A stretch of DNA of 29,519 nucleotides from Candidatus Altarchaeota archaeon (GTDB lineage: Archaea; Altiarchaeota; Altiarchaeia; IMC4; QMZM01), in NCBI GenBank assembly GCA_016931955.1, contig JAFGDV010000004.1, forward strand, positions 1 to 29,519. The letters are read 5' to 3'. Positions 22,635-29,519 of this stretch are shown here, piece after piece (within the stretch, counting starts at the first letter, position 1; every line of letters starts with the position of its first letter). A program made the translations under genes and the position numbers. The notes under the pieces are model-generated. The model had not been told where the DNA came from and did not search any database. It saw nothing but the letters and a program-made list of their open reading frames with translations.

Positions 22635-23375
22635 ATGGCTGTTAATCGCGTTAAGTCAGGTATCTCTGGTTTAGATGAGTTGATTCAGGGTGGTTTTCCT
22701 GAAGGTTCTTCAGTCCTTGTTACTGGCTCTCCAGGTACAGGGAAAACGATTTTTGGTTTGCAGTTCCTCGTTGAAGGAGCGAAAAACAACGAACCTGGAA
22801 TCTATCTGACCTTCGAGGAAACCAAGAAAAAGGTCTTAGATCAGGGCGAACAATTTGGCTGGGATCTTGGAAAATTGGAGAAAGAAGGTAAGCTGATTAT
22901 TAACTCTGTTAGTGATGCCGACATTGGTGAGATATTAAAGAATTTGTCGGATGAGACCAAGAAGATCAAGGCTAAAAGGCTCGTCATAGATTCTCTTTCC
23001 ACTCTTTTGGAGTCGGCTCGTCGTTATACTTCCAAGCTTCAGAAGGAAGTACACAAGCTTGGTAAGGGGGAGCATGGTATATGCTTGCCTGAGCCGATGG
23101 AGAAGGTTACTCGTGAGGATGTCTTCTATATCATCCGTGAGATAAACAAGCTTGAACTAACAACGTTAATGATATCCGAGGCTCCTAAGGAGGGGGACTA
23201 TCTTTCAAGAGATACGATTTCAGAGTTTGTCTGCGATGGTGTTATCGAATTAAAGGCGATAGGGGGTATAGGTAAGAGAACGTTAACGATCAGTAAGTTG
23301 CGATCTACCCAACACAACATTACTTCCTTGGATATGGGGATCACAGATAAGGGCATAGCTATTGAAGCAACGTAG
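22635..23375 (+). CDS. KaiC-like single-domain ATPase (first copy)
   Basis: A 246-residue RecA-fold ATPase of the KaiC family, one domain long. Residues 8-20 (SGISGLDELIQGG) are the KaiC lead-in. Walker A is GSPGTGKT at 31-38. The catalytic glutamate pair follows strand IYLTFEET (Glu61-Glu62). Walker B is RLVIDSLSTLLE. LSRDTISEFVCDGVIEL and ISKLRSTQHN near the end are family features. A short segment around GEHGICLPEPMEKVTRED is unusual to me and absent in the same form from the second copy. Archaeal KaiC-like proteins are thought to act as ATP-driven signalling hubs. Twelve bases separate it from the second kaiC-like gene. Confidence 0.93.
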   Translation: MAVNRVKSGISGLDELIQGGFPEGSSVLVTGSPGTGKTIFGLQFLVEGAKNNEPGIYLTFEETKKKVLDQGEQFGWDLGKLEKEGKLIINSVSDADIGEILKNLSDETKKIKAKRLVIDSLSTLLESARRYTSKLQKEVHKLGKGEHGICLPEPMEKVTREDVFYIIREINKLELTTLMISEAPKEGDYLSRDTISEFVCDGVIELKAIGGIGKRTLTISKLRSTQHNITSLDMGITDKGIAIEAT

Positions 23376-23387
23376 TTTTGATTAATC

Positions 23388-24128
23388 ATGGAAAGAACCA
23401 ATACAGGGATTAAAGGACTTGATAAGTTATTAGGTGGGGGAATACCTAAAAATCACTTGGTACTTTTAACAGGACAGACAGGAGCAGGCAAGACCATTCT
23501 TGGACTTCAATACTTAATAAAAGGAGCAATAGATTATGGTGAAAAAGGAATTTACATAAGCTTTGAGCAGGGGAAAGAAGATATCCTCCTACAAGCAAAG
23601 CAGTTGGGGTGGGATGTAGAGGATCTTGAAAAAAAAGAATTGGTTAAGGTTCTCACCTTCAAACCAGGGAAAACACATCTTACAGTGATAACAGAAAATC
23701 TTGAAGAAAATGTTAAGAAATTCAACCCAGAAAGATTAGTTTTTGACTCAATCTCTACGTATGGCATCTACGCTGAAACTTTCAGCTTTTTTGAGATGGC
23801 AATGGACTTGGGGCTGAATAAAGAGAAAGTCAATTTTGGTTTGACTCCAGAATCAGCCACAAGAAAAACTATAATGAATATAATGGAAAAGATAAAATCT
23901 TTTAATGTAACCTCTTTAGTAATTTCAGAACTCCCAGAAACAACGAGTTATCTCAGCAGAGACACGATTTCGGAGTTCATCGCTGATGGTGTTATAATCC
24001 TAAAACATGTGCCAATAGGTAATAATCTTAATAGGAGCATTGAAGTACGGAAAATGAGATGCACTGAGATGGGAGAAGGAACCTATTCTTACACTATAAC
24101 TAAAAAAGGTATTGTGGTGGAGGGATAA
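23388..24128 (+). CDS. KaiC-like single-domain ATPase (second copy)
   Basis: A 246-residue paralogue of the preceding gene. It has IKGLDKLLGGGIP, Walker A GQTGAGKT (29-36), IYISFEQG and Walker B RLVFDSIST, then LSRDTISEFIADGVIIL and VRKMRCTEMGEGTYSYTIT. The usual glutamate pair is Glu60-Gln61 here, so it keeps one acidic residue of the pair. Identity to the first copy is moderate, which argues for an old duplication and perhaps a hetero-oligomer rather than redundancy. The stop and the next start share a base in a TAATG junction, suggesting coupled translation with the V4R-like protein. Codons are more AT-rich than in the metabolic genes on the left. Confidence 0.93.
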   Translation: MERTNTGIKGLDKLLGGGIPKNHLVLLTGQTGAGKTILGLQYLIKGAIDYGEKGIYISFEQGKEDILLQAKQLGWDVEDLEKKELVKVLTFKPGKTHLTVITENLEENVKKFNPERLVFDSISTYGIYAETFSFFEMAMDLGLNKEKVNFGLTPESATRKTIMNIMEKIKSFNVTSLVISELPETTSYLSRDTISEFIADGVIILKHVPIGNNLNRSIEVRKMRCTEMGEGTYSYTITKKGIVVEG

Positions 24129-25264
24129 TGGACTTGAAGGATAGCGCACTCAGGTTTTATGTGAAGGGATATATTATACCAAGAGCTCTTATTTTCGACA
24201 AGCCAGGTTTCGTTGATTTTAGGATATCTGGGAAAACCGAAATTTTTGCAAGACAACTTATCCTCCCAGAAAGTTTTTTTGTGAAACTGGAACAAAATTT
24301 AATCGAAAAATTTGGTGAATCTGCTGAAAGAATGATGTATTCTCTCGGTAAAAGATTTGGATATAGTTTTGCCCAACAAGGAAGATTTGAAAATACTAAA
24401 GATCATCCTGGAGATAAAGTGAAAAATTGGATTGTTGTGGCAAGTAAATTCGTTGAAGGAACTTACGCTAGTAATATCTCTCAGACAATAGATGTAAAAA
24501 AGAAAATTGTAGATTATACCCTGAAGAACTTTGTCGTATGTAGGAAATTAGGATATGACTTCTTCTTCGCTACAGGTGGCGCAGCAGGTCTTATTGCATG
24601 GATTCTGCAAGATCCAAAAATAGAGGGGCGACTATATGACAGCAAATTTAATGAAGAAGAACATGTTTGCAAAGTTAAATGTGCACCGATGGAAATATTA
24701 AAAGAATCATTTGAGGATAGACTTTACGTTGAGACTAACCTTGGTGGTTTAGAGCAAGATCCTGCGACATACCGAGATTTCAACCGTGAAGTAGATATCC
24801 AATGGAAAAAATCATTCCAGACTTTCTTGGATGCTAAAATATTCAACTATGCCGGCGGTATAATATCCTATAAAAATGAGCGTTTTTTCCTTATGGAAGT
24901 GAGTGGCGTGTACCTATTGGAAAAGGGGATGGAAACCGAAGATATGAAAAAAATAATGTTTGATTCAGCGTTTTCTGTGGGAAAAGAGATATTTAGTGAC
25001 ATAGGAAAAAACGATGTTTTGAGTATCATGGAGTTGCTTTCAGCTTTGGGTTGGGGTGAGGTCTCTATATATCCCTCATCCAAAACGAAGGTTATAATGA
25101 CCCATTTTCCTTGGACAAAATATTATAAAGACGTGGAGTATATACTCATCAGGGGACTGCTTTCCGGGATTATCTCAAGAATATACGGTAAAGATATCAT
25201 CTATGGAAAGCCCGGTTTGGATATATCAACTGGTCATTTATCCCTGATTTTTGAGCCGAATTAA
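24128..25264 (+). CDS. V4R-like double-domain protein beside kaiC
   Basis: A 378-residue soluble protein. I read it as two V4R (4-vinyl-reductase/ligand-sensor)-like halves. The first spans roughly 50-200 (PESFFVKLEQNLIEKFGESAERMMYSLGKRFGYSFA and GAAGLIAWILQD), the second roughly 245-375 (FDSAFSVGKEIFS, LSALGWGEVSIYPSS and LIRGLLSGIISRIYGKD). V4R domains are thought to bind small, often hydrophobic ligands. The cysteines that mark many V4R domains are missing from the second half, so the relationship is distant. It is translationally linked to the second kaiC-like gene. A ligand-sensing subunit that feeds the ATPases is an inference from position. The fold call is tentative. Confidence 0.6.
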   Translation: MDLKDSALRFYVKGYIIPRALIFDKPGFVDFRISGKTEIFARQLILPESFFVKLEQNLIEKFGESAERMMYSLGKRFGYSFAQQGRFENTKDHPGDKVKNWIVVASKFVEGTYASNISQTIDVKKKIVDYTLKNFVVCRKLGYDFFFATGGAAGLIAWILQDPKIEGRLYDSKFNEEEHVCKVKCAPMEILKESFEDRLYVETNLGGLEQDPATYRDFNREVDIQWKKSFQTFLDAKIFNYAGGIISYKNERFFLMEVSGVYLLEKGMETEDMKKIMFDSAFSVGKEIFSDIGKNDVLSIMELLSALGWGEVSIYPSSKTKVIMTHFPWTKYYKDVEYILIRGLLSGIISRIYGKDIIYGKPGLDISTGHLSLIFEPN

Positions 25265-25265
25265 A

Positions 25266-26048
25266 ATGAAAAAAATAGGGCCTGTGGAAAGGAAGATATA
25301 CGAACTAAGACAAGAACACCCATTTGTTATACCCCAAGTTGATCCTGATAAATTTAACTCTGATACAGTTACTGAACTTTTCAGTGATATCAGAGAGATG
25401 GGCATAAACCATATTGCAGTAGGAGGAACAATACTCGATATGACCTCTTTTCAAAAAATCGTTGACATAGCGGTCAAAGATTTTGATTTCACTCTCGTTA
25501 CATATATGACAAATACTGCTATTGGTCTTCTTCAAGGTTACTCCAAGAAAACAGCCGTTTATTGGATGACTGTTCTGAATTCAGAAAATCCCTTTTATCT
25601 GAGGGATTCACTGATTATGTGCTCCATTGCAGTATCACTCCACGATTTTGAACCGCTTCCGACAGCATACGTTTTTGATGACCGTGGTTCTTTCATGGCG
25701 GCTAATTGGCTTGCCCGCGTGGTTCCTGTGCCTCGGGAGGAGCAGTCGATTAGTCTATCTATCGCATTGGCAGCTGAATTTTCAGGTTCCAGGTTTTATA
25801 TTATGGCGGGGGGTTCTGAGAGTAAACTCCACCCCCCCGCAGACCATGTGAGATTATTAACAAAGGAAACAGACTTATTTGTTATCCCTACAAGTGGAAT
25901 TAGAACGCTAAAACATGCAGAGGAAATGTTTGAGGCCGGTGCGGATGCCATACATGTCGGAAGATTGATTGAGGATAAAAAAGGCTTAGACATATTATCT
26001 AAGATTGTTAAATCATCGAAAAAGTATCCTGGTAAAGAGTTTTTATGA
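25266..26048 (+). CDS. Divergent geranylgeranylglyceryl phosphate synthase-like TIM barrel
   Basis: A 260-residue protein with the GGGPS/PcrB pattern: IPQVDPDKFNSDTV, INHIAVGGTILD, TAYVFDDRGSFMA, the A-x-FSGSRFYIMAGGSESKL region and VIPTSGIRTLKHAEEMFEAGADAIHVGRLIED. True GGGPS joins glycerol-1-phosphate to geranylgeranyl diphosphate for archaeal lipids. Several active-site positions differ: the YLExGSG stretch reads YIMAGGSE, GGGIR reads TSGIR, and the final VGN is HVGR. It may therefore use another phosphorylated substrate. A TTG at 25251 would add five residues inside the V4R gene; the ATG at 25266 is chosen. Its stop overlaps the HAD gene in an ATGA junction. Confidence 0.78.
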   Translation: MKKIGPVERKIYELRQEHPFVIPQVDPDKFNSDTVTELFSDIREMGINHIAVGGTILDMTSFQKIVDIAVKDFDFTLVTYMTNTAIGLLQGYSKKTAVYWMTVLNSENPFYLRDSLIMCSIAVSLHDFEPLPTAYVFDDRGSFMAANWLARVVPVPREEQSISLSIALAAEFSGSRFYIMAGGSESKLHPPADHVRLLTKETDLFVIPTSGIRTLKHAEEMFEAGADAIHVGRLIEDKKGLDILSKIVKSSKKYPGKEFL

Positions 26049-26752
26049 AAAAATCAGTTCTCTGGAAGAAGATACGTGACATAGAGTATATTGTCTTTGA
26101 CTTTGATGGCTCTATTTACCCATGCATCCTCTTACTTGACTTGGCCCTAGACTTCTTTTATTCTTATAGTGGAGAAAAGGGGGAGTTTATGGCAGAAAAA
26201 CGCTCGAGACTCCTTAGTTTGATTGGTGAAAAAAACAAAAAAAGTTTTTATGAGCTTTCGTTAGAGTTTGCCTCTGTTCTTGAAGGGATTCCATGCGTTG
26301 AATTCAACAAAAAAATCCCTGTTTTTCTGCAGAATTGTTATCCAAATGCCTTAAAGTTTATTAATGCCTTAAAGAAGCGGGGGAAAAAATGTTTTCTTGT
26401 TTCTTTGACTTCTGAGGCAGTTTCTAGAGAGGCTATGCAGATGTTCGGTTTTGATGGCTACTGGTGTAGGACACTAAGAAAGACAATAAAAGAAGGAGTT
26501 GAGTTCTTTGATGGAAATTATGTTGACAACATTAATGATCTTACCGAATTCAAAGCTAGGTGCTTAGATGAATTCAAAATCCGAGATGAAGTTTTTGGTA
26601 TGGTAGGAAATGATGTAGAGGATGTTCTATTGTTTGAATCGGCCTATCTAAAAGTTGGTGTTAATCCAACAAAAGAATTAATGGATGAGGTCGATTTGGA
26701 TTTTGTTTTGGTTGACAGAAAAGATCCGTGGAGTAAATGCATTGATTTTTAG
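26045..26752 (+). CDS. HAD-superfamily hydrolase
   Basis: A 235-residue HAD hydrolase. Motif I is IVFDFDGSIYP with Asp19 and Asp21, motif II is FLVSLTSEA, motif III is the lysine in TEFKARC, and motif IV is MVGNDVEDVLLFESA. A helical cap lies between motifs I and II (about 30-100). Such proteins usually remove phosphate from small molecules. It overlaps the GGGPS-like gene by four bases, which suggests consecutive chemistry, for example making a prenyl or other phosphate ester and then dephosphorylating it. That pathway is speculation. Substrate unknown. Intact. Confidence 0.88.
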   Translation: MKKSVLWKKIRDIEYIVFDFDGSIYPCILLLDLALDFFYSYSGEKGEFMAEKRSRLLSLIGEKNKKSFYELSLEFASVLEGIPCVEFNKKIPVFLQNCYPNALKFINALKKRGKKCFLVSLTSEAVSREAMQMFGFDGYWCRTLRKTIKEGVEFFDGNYVDNINDLTEFKARCLDEFKIRDEVFGMVGNDVEDVLLFESAYLKVGVNPTKELMDEVDLDFVLVDRKDPWSKCIDF

Positions 26753-26772
26753 CAGAACCGAACTAAATAACT

Positions 26773-27060
26773 ATGAAGTTAATAGTCTTTGTTTTTATAT
26801 CCCTTGTTGGGGCTTATTTGGGAGATTTTTTTAGTTGGTTTTTGTTTTTTTATGTCTATATACCTTATTGTTGGTGGTTTTTTATGTCGGAGGATTTTAG
26901 GGGTTTTTTGATTTTGTTTTTGGTCGGCTGTTTCATTGCATTCATGTGGTTTGGCGGTTTTGTTAGGGGCTCTTTTATCGAGTTTGTTGTTGGAAGTTTC
27001 CTGCTTTTTTCAGGCATTCTAATGTATCTGATTTATGAACACATCTATGACCCTAGGTGA
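26773..27060 (+). CDS. Small membrane protein, unknown function
   Basis: A 95-residue, strongly hydrophobic protein rich in Phe, Trp and Tyr, with about three membrane segments (roughly 1-37, 44-63 and 68-88). I recognise no family. It follows the HAD gene after 20 bases on the same strand, so it may be the last gene of the KaiC/V4R set, though the gap and lack of a clear ribosome-binding site leave this open. The DNA is T-rich, as expected for a hydrophobic protein, and part of the reading frame could be fortuitous. Confidence 0.5.
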   Translation: MKLIVFVFISLVGAYLGDFFSWFLFFYVYIPYCWWFFMSEDFRGFLILFLVGCFIAFMWFGGFVRGSFIEFVVGSFLLFSGILMYLIYEHIYDPR

Positions 27061-27180
27061 CCCCCTCTTAAAACTCTTTATACTCTCTTCCACCAACATA
27101 AAAACACGTCCATAGACGTTATTTAATCTCTCACCCATCCTAAAGGAACACAGGATAAAACAGCCAAGAAGATGATATGT

Positions 27181-27188
27181 GATATATT
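27181..27188 (+). promoter_or_regulatory. TATA-like element before the zinc-ribbon/V4R gene
   Basis: GATATATT sits about 26 bases upstream of the ATG at 27211, which would place the transcript start at or near the start codon, as in leaderless archaeal mRNAs. No Shine-Dalgarno sequence is seen before that ATG, which fits. Confidence 0.4.
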
Positions 27189-27210
27189 CTCTGGTGTGTA
27201 AGATTATTTT

Positions 27211-28443
27211 ATGTTGAAGTGTCCTGTCTGTAGGGAAAAGGTTCAGAAGGTGTGGGTTTTCTGTCCGAGGTGCAGTGCGAGGCTGGATTCTAGCTTAGAT
27301 AATAAGTATCATTTAGAAAGTATACGGTATCTCTGGGAGCGGCAGGAGGGTGGGAAGTTTTTGTATTCGAATTTTGAGGCAGTAAAAAATGCAGGTATTA
27401 TGCCGTACAAGAAAGTTGAATCCATACGTTCTGTTTTAGGAGATTTTGCGCATATATACTTCCATGGCTTATATGAACTTTCACTTCTTTATGTGGTTCC
27501 TGCTTTTGCGGCAGAGTTCTACAAAATCGGCAAGTTCATAGGATATTATAGTGCATATGAAGCCATAGAGACGTTAAGATTGGAAAAGCTTGTGAACGCC
27601 CTAAGTAAAACAGCTTTGTTTTGGGAGATTTTTCAGAATAGTAAGGTACAGGCCGCTCAAAAGAGAGGATGGAGGGCTGTAGGGGCTGCAGTTATTGATC
27701 TGACAGAAATTGATAAAGAAAAAAGGATGCTGAAGTATGTGATGGACTATTCGGTTGAGTCAATATTCCATAACACGTCTAAGCCCACTTGTTTTCTAGC
27801 GTGCGGTATCTTGTGTGGCAATGTTGAGTCTCTTTTTGGCGACTTTTGTGATGGAATCGAAACAAAATGCAGATCTACCGGAGATCTACAATGCGAAATT
27901 GAAGCTTATCTGCATGAAAGGGAAGAGAAGCCAAAAATAATCCCCTTAACACGAGATGAAGCCGACACACTACTTAATGAGTTAATCGGGTACGTTATCA
28001 ATAAAAGAATCCTAGATAGGAAGGAATTAGGTGATTCTGTTCATATTATATCCCCCCAGTGTCAAAATTACCTGCTACTTTCGATTTCGCCCGGCCACGC
28101 GGTTCTTTCGAGATATGCTGGGAGGGTCTGCGGGGAAAGGATTGCAAGAGAATCAGAGCTCCAAGGATTAGAAAACGCACTGGAATATCTGGAAGACCTT
28201 TTCCTCCACTTGAAGGCAGGCATACTTCAATGTGAAAAAAGGCAGGATAGGCTCATAATCAGGATGCGTGAATCTGTCTATGCCTCAGGCGTAAACAACA
28301 TCCACATGAATCTGTGCATCTTTCTTGCTGGAATCATGGAAGGAATACTGAATGAGGTGACAGATAAGAAGTGGGACGTCAACGAAATAAAATGCATCGC
28401 AAGCGGCTTCTCAGAATGCGAATTCTGGTGTAAGACTATTTGA
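27211..28443 (+). CDS. Zinc-ribbon protein with two V4R domains
   Basis: A 410-residue protein. Residues 1-25 form a zinc ribbon (CPVCREK, then FCPRCSARL). The first V4R domain covers roughly 55-235: LSLLYVVPAFAAEFYKIGKFIG, then HNTSKPTCFLACGILCGNVESLFG, then ETKCRSTGDLQCEIEAY, the typical cysteine-bearing pattern. The second covers about 265-410 and ends MNLCIFLAGIMEGILNEVTDKKW, then CIASGFSECEFWCKTI. V4R domains are considered sensors of small ligands, and the zinc ribbon suggests contact with nucleic acid or a protein partner. It may be a stand-alone sensor or regulator related to the V4R/KaiC genes upstream. No membrane segment. Intact. Confidence 0.82.
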   Translation: MLKCPVCREKVQKVWVFCPRCSARLDSSLDNKYHLESIRYLWERQEGGKFLYSNFEAVKNAGIMPYKKVESIRSVLGDFAHIYFHGLYELSLLYVVPAFAAEFYKIGKFIGYYSAYEAIETLRLEKLVNALSKTALFWEIFQNSKVQAAQKRGWRAVGAAVIDLTEIDKEKRMLKYVMDYSVESIFHNTSKPTCFLACGILCGNVESLFGDFCDGIETKCRSTGDLQCEIEAYLHEREEKPKIIPLTRDEADTLLNELIGYVINKRILDRKELGDSVHIISPQCQNYLLLSISPGHAVLSRYAGRVCGERIARESELQGLENALEYLEDLFLHLKAGILQCEKRQDRLIIRMRESVYASGVNNIHMNLCIFLAGIMEGILNEVTDKKWDVNEIKCIASGFSECEFWCKTI

Positions 28444-28467
28444 GAAGAATAGAGAGGCTTCTGCCTT

Positions 28468-29123
28468 TTATTTCATGCATTTTGTGAGTATGATGTTTTT
28501 GTCTATGATCCAGTGGGGTAGTTTTTCTCTGAGTTCGCGGGAATAGCCTGCTGGTACGGATGTGCTATATACTTGCTTATTGTGGTATTTTATTATTTCT
28601 GCGGCAGGCAGAAAGTCGGCGTCTCCGGAGAATAGGATACATTGGTTGCATTCGTTTTTGATTATGCATATGTCGAGCATATCCACCGCCATCATGACGT
28701 CAACCCCCTTCTCTCTTTTCCTGATGTTCCCTATGCAGCCCCTACAGTTAGCCTCTATCAGAGGACGGTAGCTGTCACACAAATCAAGGCTGTCTATTAT
28801 CGCCTGCTTCTCTGCTAACACTTCCTGGGTTGAGTGCCTCTGCAGCTTCCTTGTTTTAACAACAAAACCAGGCAGCTTACGTATATCCTCTAAGAACCTC
28901 ATATGATCATATACATTTTTTCTCCGTCACTGATGCTGGGAACCGAATTATAGTAATAGGTTTTACTTCGAATGCAATTAAAATGCTGACAGACAAGTTC
29001 ACTTAACTTGTAAAAATCTACGAAACTCGGCTTTATGTCCATTGATCTTATGTTGTGGTAGAAGTTGTTACCGTCTATGAAAACAATTGCGTGCCTCTCA
29101 GAAGAAGTTCTTCCAGCCATCAA
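28468..29123 (-). pseudogene. NYN-domain (LabA-like) nuclease split by a frameshift in an A-run
   Basis: Two adjacent minus-strand frames form one NYN (PIN-like) RNase domain. The first (29123-28899, 74 residues) has AIVFIDGNNFYHNIRSMD. The second (28902-28468, 144 residues) continues with RFLEDIRKLPGFVV, KGVDVMMAVDML and ILFSGDADFLPAAEII, the remaining acidic motifs. Neither half alone carries all catalytic aspartates. The break follows a run of six A on the coding strand (T at 28916-28921). A seventh A would give GEKNVYDHMRFLEDIRKL and restore one protein of about 218 residues. The frames overlap as ATGA, which can be mistaken for coupling. Sequencing error, true mutation and slippage are all possible. 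Confidence 0.8.
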
Positions 29124-29519
29124 TAGTATATAGAAAAACAGCCATAATATAAGAAAAAAAAGAGAAGAATACCCAGCATTCCCTCCGAAGAGGTCATACT
29201 GGGGACTTAATAATTAATAATAACGTAAAACCCCCTATAAATGCTACTATTCCTCTCCTCTTAAGGCCTCAATATCCCCCCCACCTTAGAACCTTATCCC
29301 GGGTTCCTAGTAACCTCCCCAACTCAGCAGATTCAAGGAGAACCAGCCGGTTTTCTCATTCGTTTGGAGGTTCATCTTGTTACTGTATAGGTGATGCGGT
29401 GGATTTTGGTATTTAAAGACTAAATGTACTGTGGTACTATAAGGGGGATACGTGGTCGATCAGCTCCCCTGTCGGAGACGTATGAGTTTCTTTATTACAA
29501 AGTCGGCAGAATACAGCAA
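29124..29519. other. Gene-free right end of the window
   Basis: About 400 bases upstream of the NYN gene. The part next to the gene is A-rich, then come C-rich stretches (around 29230-29330). I see no convincing gene. It contains the second copy of the 18-bp repeat at 29444-29461. Confidence 0.5.
29444..29461. repeat. 18-bp repeat, copy 2
   Basis: GGGGATACGTGGTCGATC, identical to 20699-20716 and in the same orientation, 8.7 kb apart. Both copies lie in non-coding DNA, on the 5' side of minus-strand defence-like genes (HEPN/MNT here 270 bases away, NYN 320 bases away). Confidence 0.7.

Noticed and set aside
28899-28902. ATGA junction between the two NYN frames as a sign of translational coupling of two real genes
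   Set aside because: Each frame holds only part of one catalytic domain, and a one-base change in the adjacent A-run joins them, so a frameshift explains the overlap better.
29322-29370. Weak resemblance on the minus strand to a conserved 23S rRNA segment (GGCTGGTTCTCC with flanking similarity)
   Set aside because: Only about a dozen bases match what I remember well and the flanks do not continue as rRNA. No rRNA gene or fragment can be supported.

Overview
The window is archaeal chromosome. It carries the archaeal/eukaryotic-type ribosomal proteins eL15 and eL39, NMD3, an RqcH/NEMF-type protein, TATA-box promoters, a tRNA-Asn interrupted at position 37/38, KaiC-like ATPases and the vesiculation GTPase cluster arvA-arvB-arvC (oapABC). 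The Arv cluster and a glycogen locus of the Methanocaldococcus type point to a euryarchaeal lineage. I cannot place it more finely from sequence alone.

Layout. (1) 110-4328: an RqcH-like protein that stops before its NFACT-R domain, a YfcE/MJ0936-type phosphodiesterase, a class II (B12-dependent) ribonucleotide reductase and, two bases later, the corrinoid adenosyltransferase that makes its cofactor. (2) 4329-4909: an AT-rich stretch without genes, ending in a TATA box and a leader that can fold. (3) 4910-11222: a five-gene glycogen operon (GT4 glycosyltransferase, GH57 amylase, DUF5752 protein, GT3 glycogen synthase, amylo-alpha-1,6-glucosidase). (4) 11279-14398: an NfnA/SudB plus NfnB/SudA flavoprotein pair followed by a thioredoxin-reductase-like protein. 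(5) 14395-18971: information-processing housekeeping. It holds the short eL39 gene (14395-14550, minus), nmd3, the minus-strand operon arvA-arvB-arvC-purB, and divergent eL15. (6) 18972-19317: short perfect hairpins with three-base loops leading into tRNA-Asn(GUU), whose 72-nt intron contains one more of these hairpins.

(7) 19318-22634 is accessory: an orphan promoter, RBS and ten-codon gene start, then two minus-strand toxin-antitoxin-like operons (HEPN/MNT, then AbiEi/AbiEii). Each has a copy of the same ~140-bp repeat on its 5' side and its own operator-like DNA. (8) 22635-26752 is a compact, probably co-transcribed set: two single-domain KaiC-like ATPases, a V4R-like double-domain protein, a divergent geranylgeranylglyceryl-phosphate-synthase-like TIM barrel and a HAD hydrolase. 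A small membrane protein, a zinc-ribbon/double-V4R protein and a frameshifted NYN nuclease follow. I consider this KaiC/V4R/prenyl-synthase-like/HAD group the most likely undescribed system in the window. The tandem 'TA operon plus repeat' units are the second most interesting structure.

The first 19 kb is mostly ordinary core metabolism and translation. From 19.3 kb on, the DNA has the character of an island: TA modules, repeats, paralogous sensors and a broken gene. All calls rest on reading motifs by eye, since no database search was possible.
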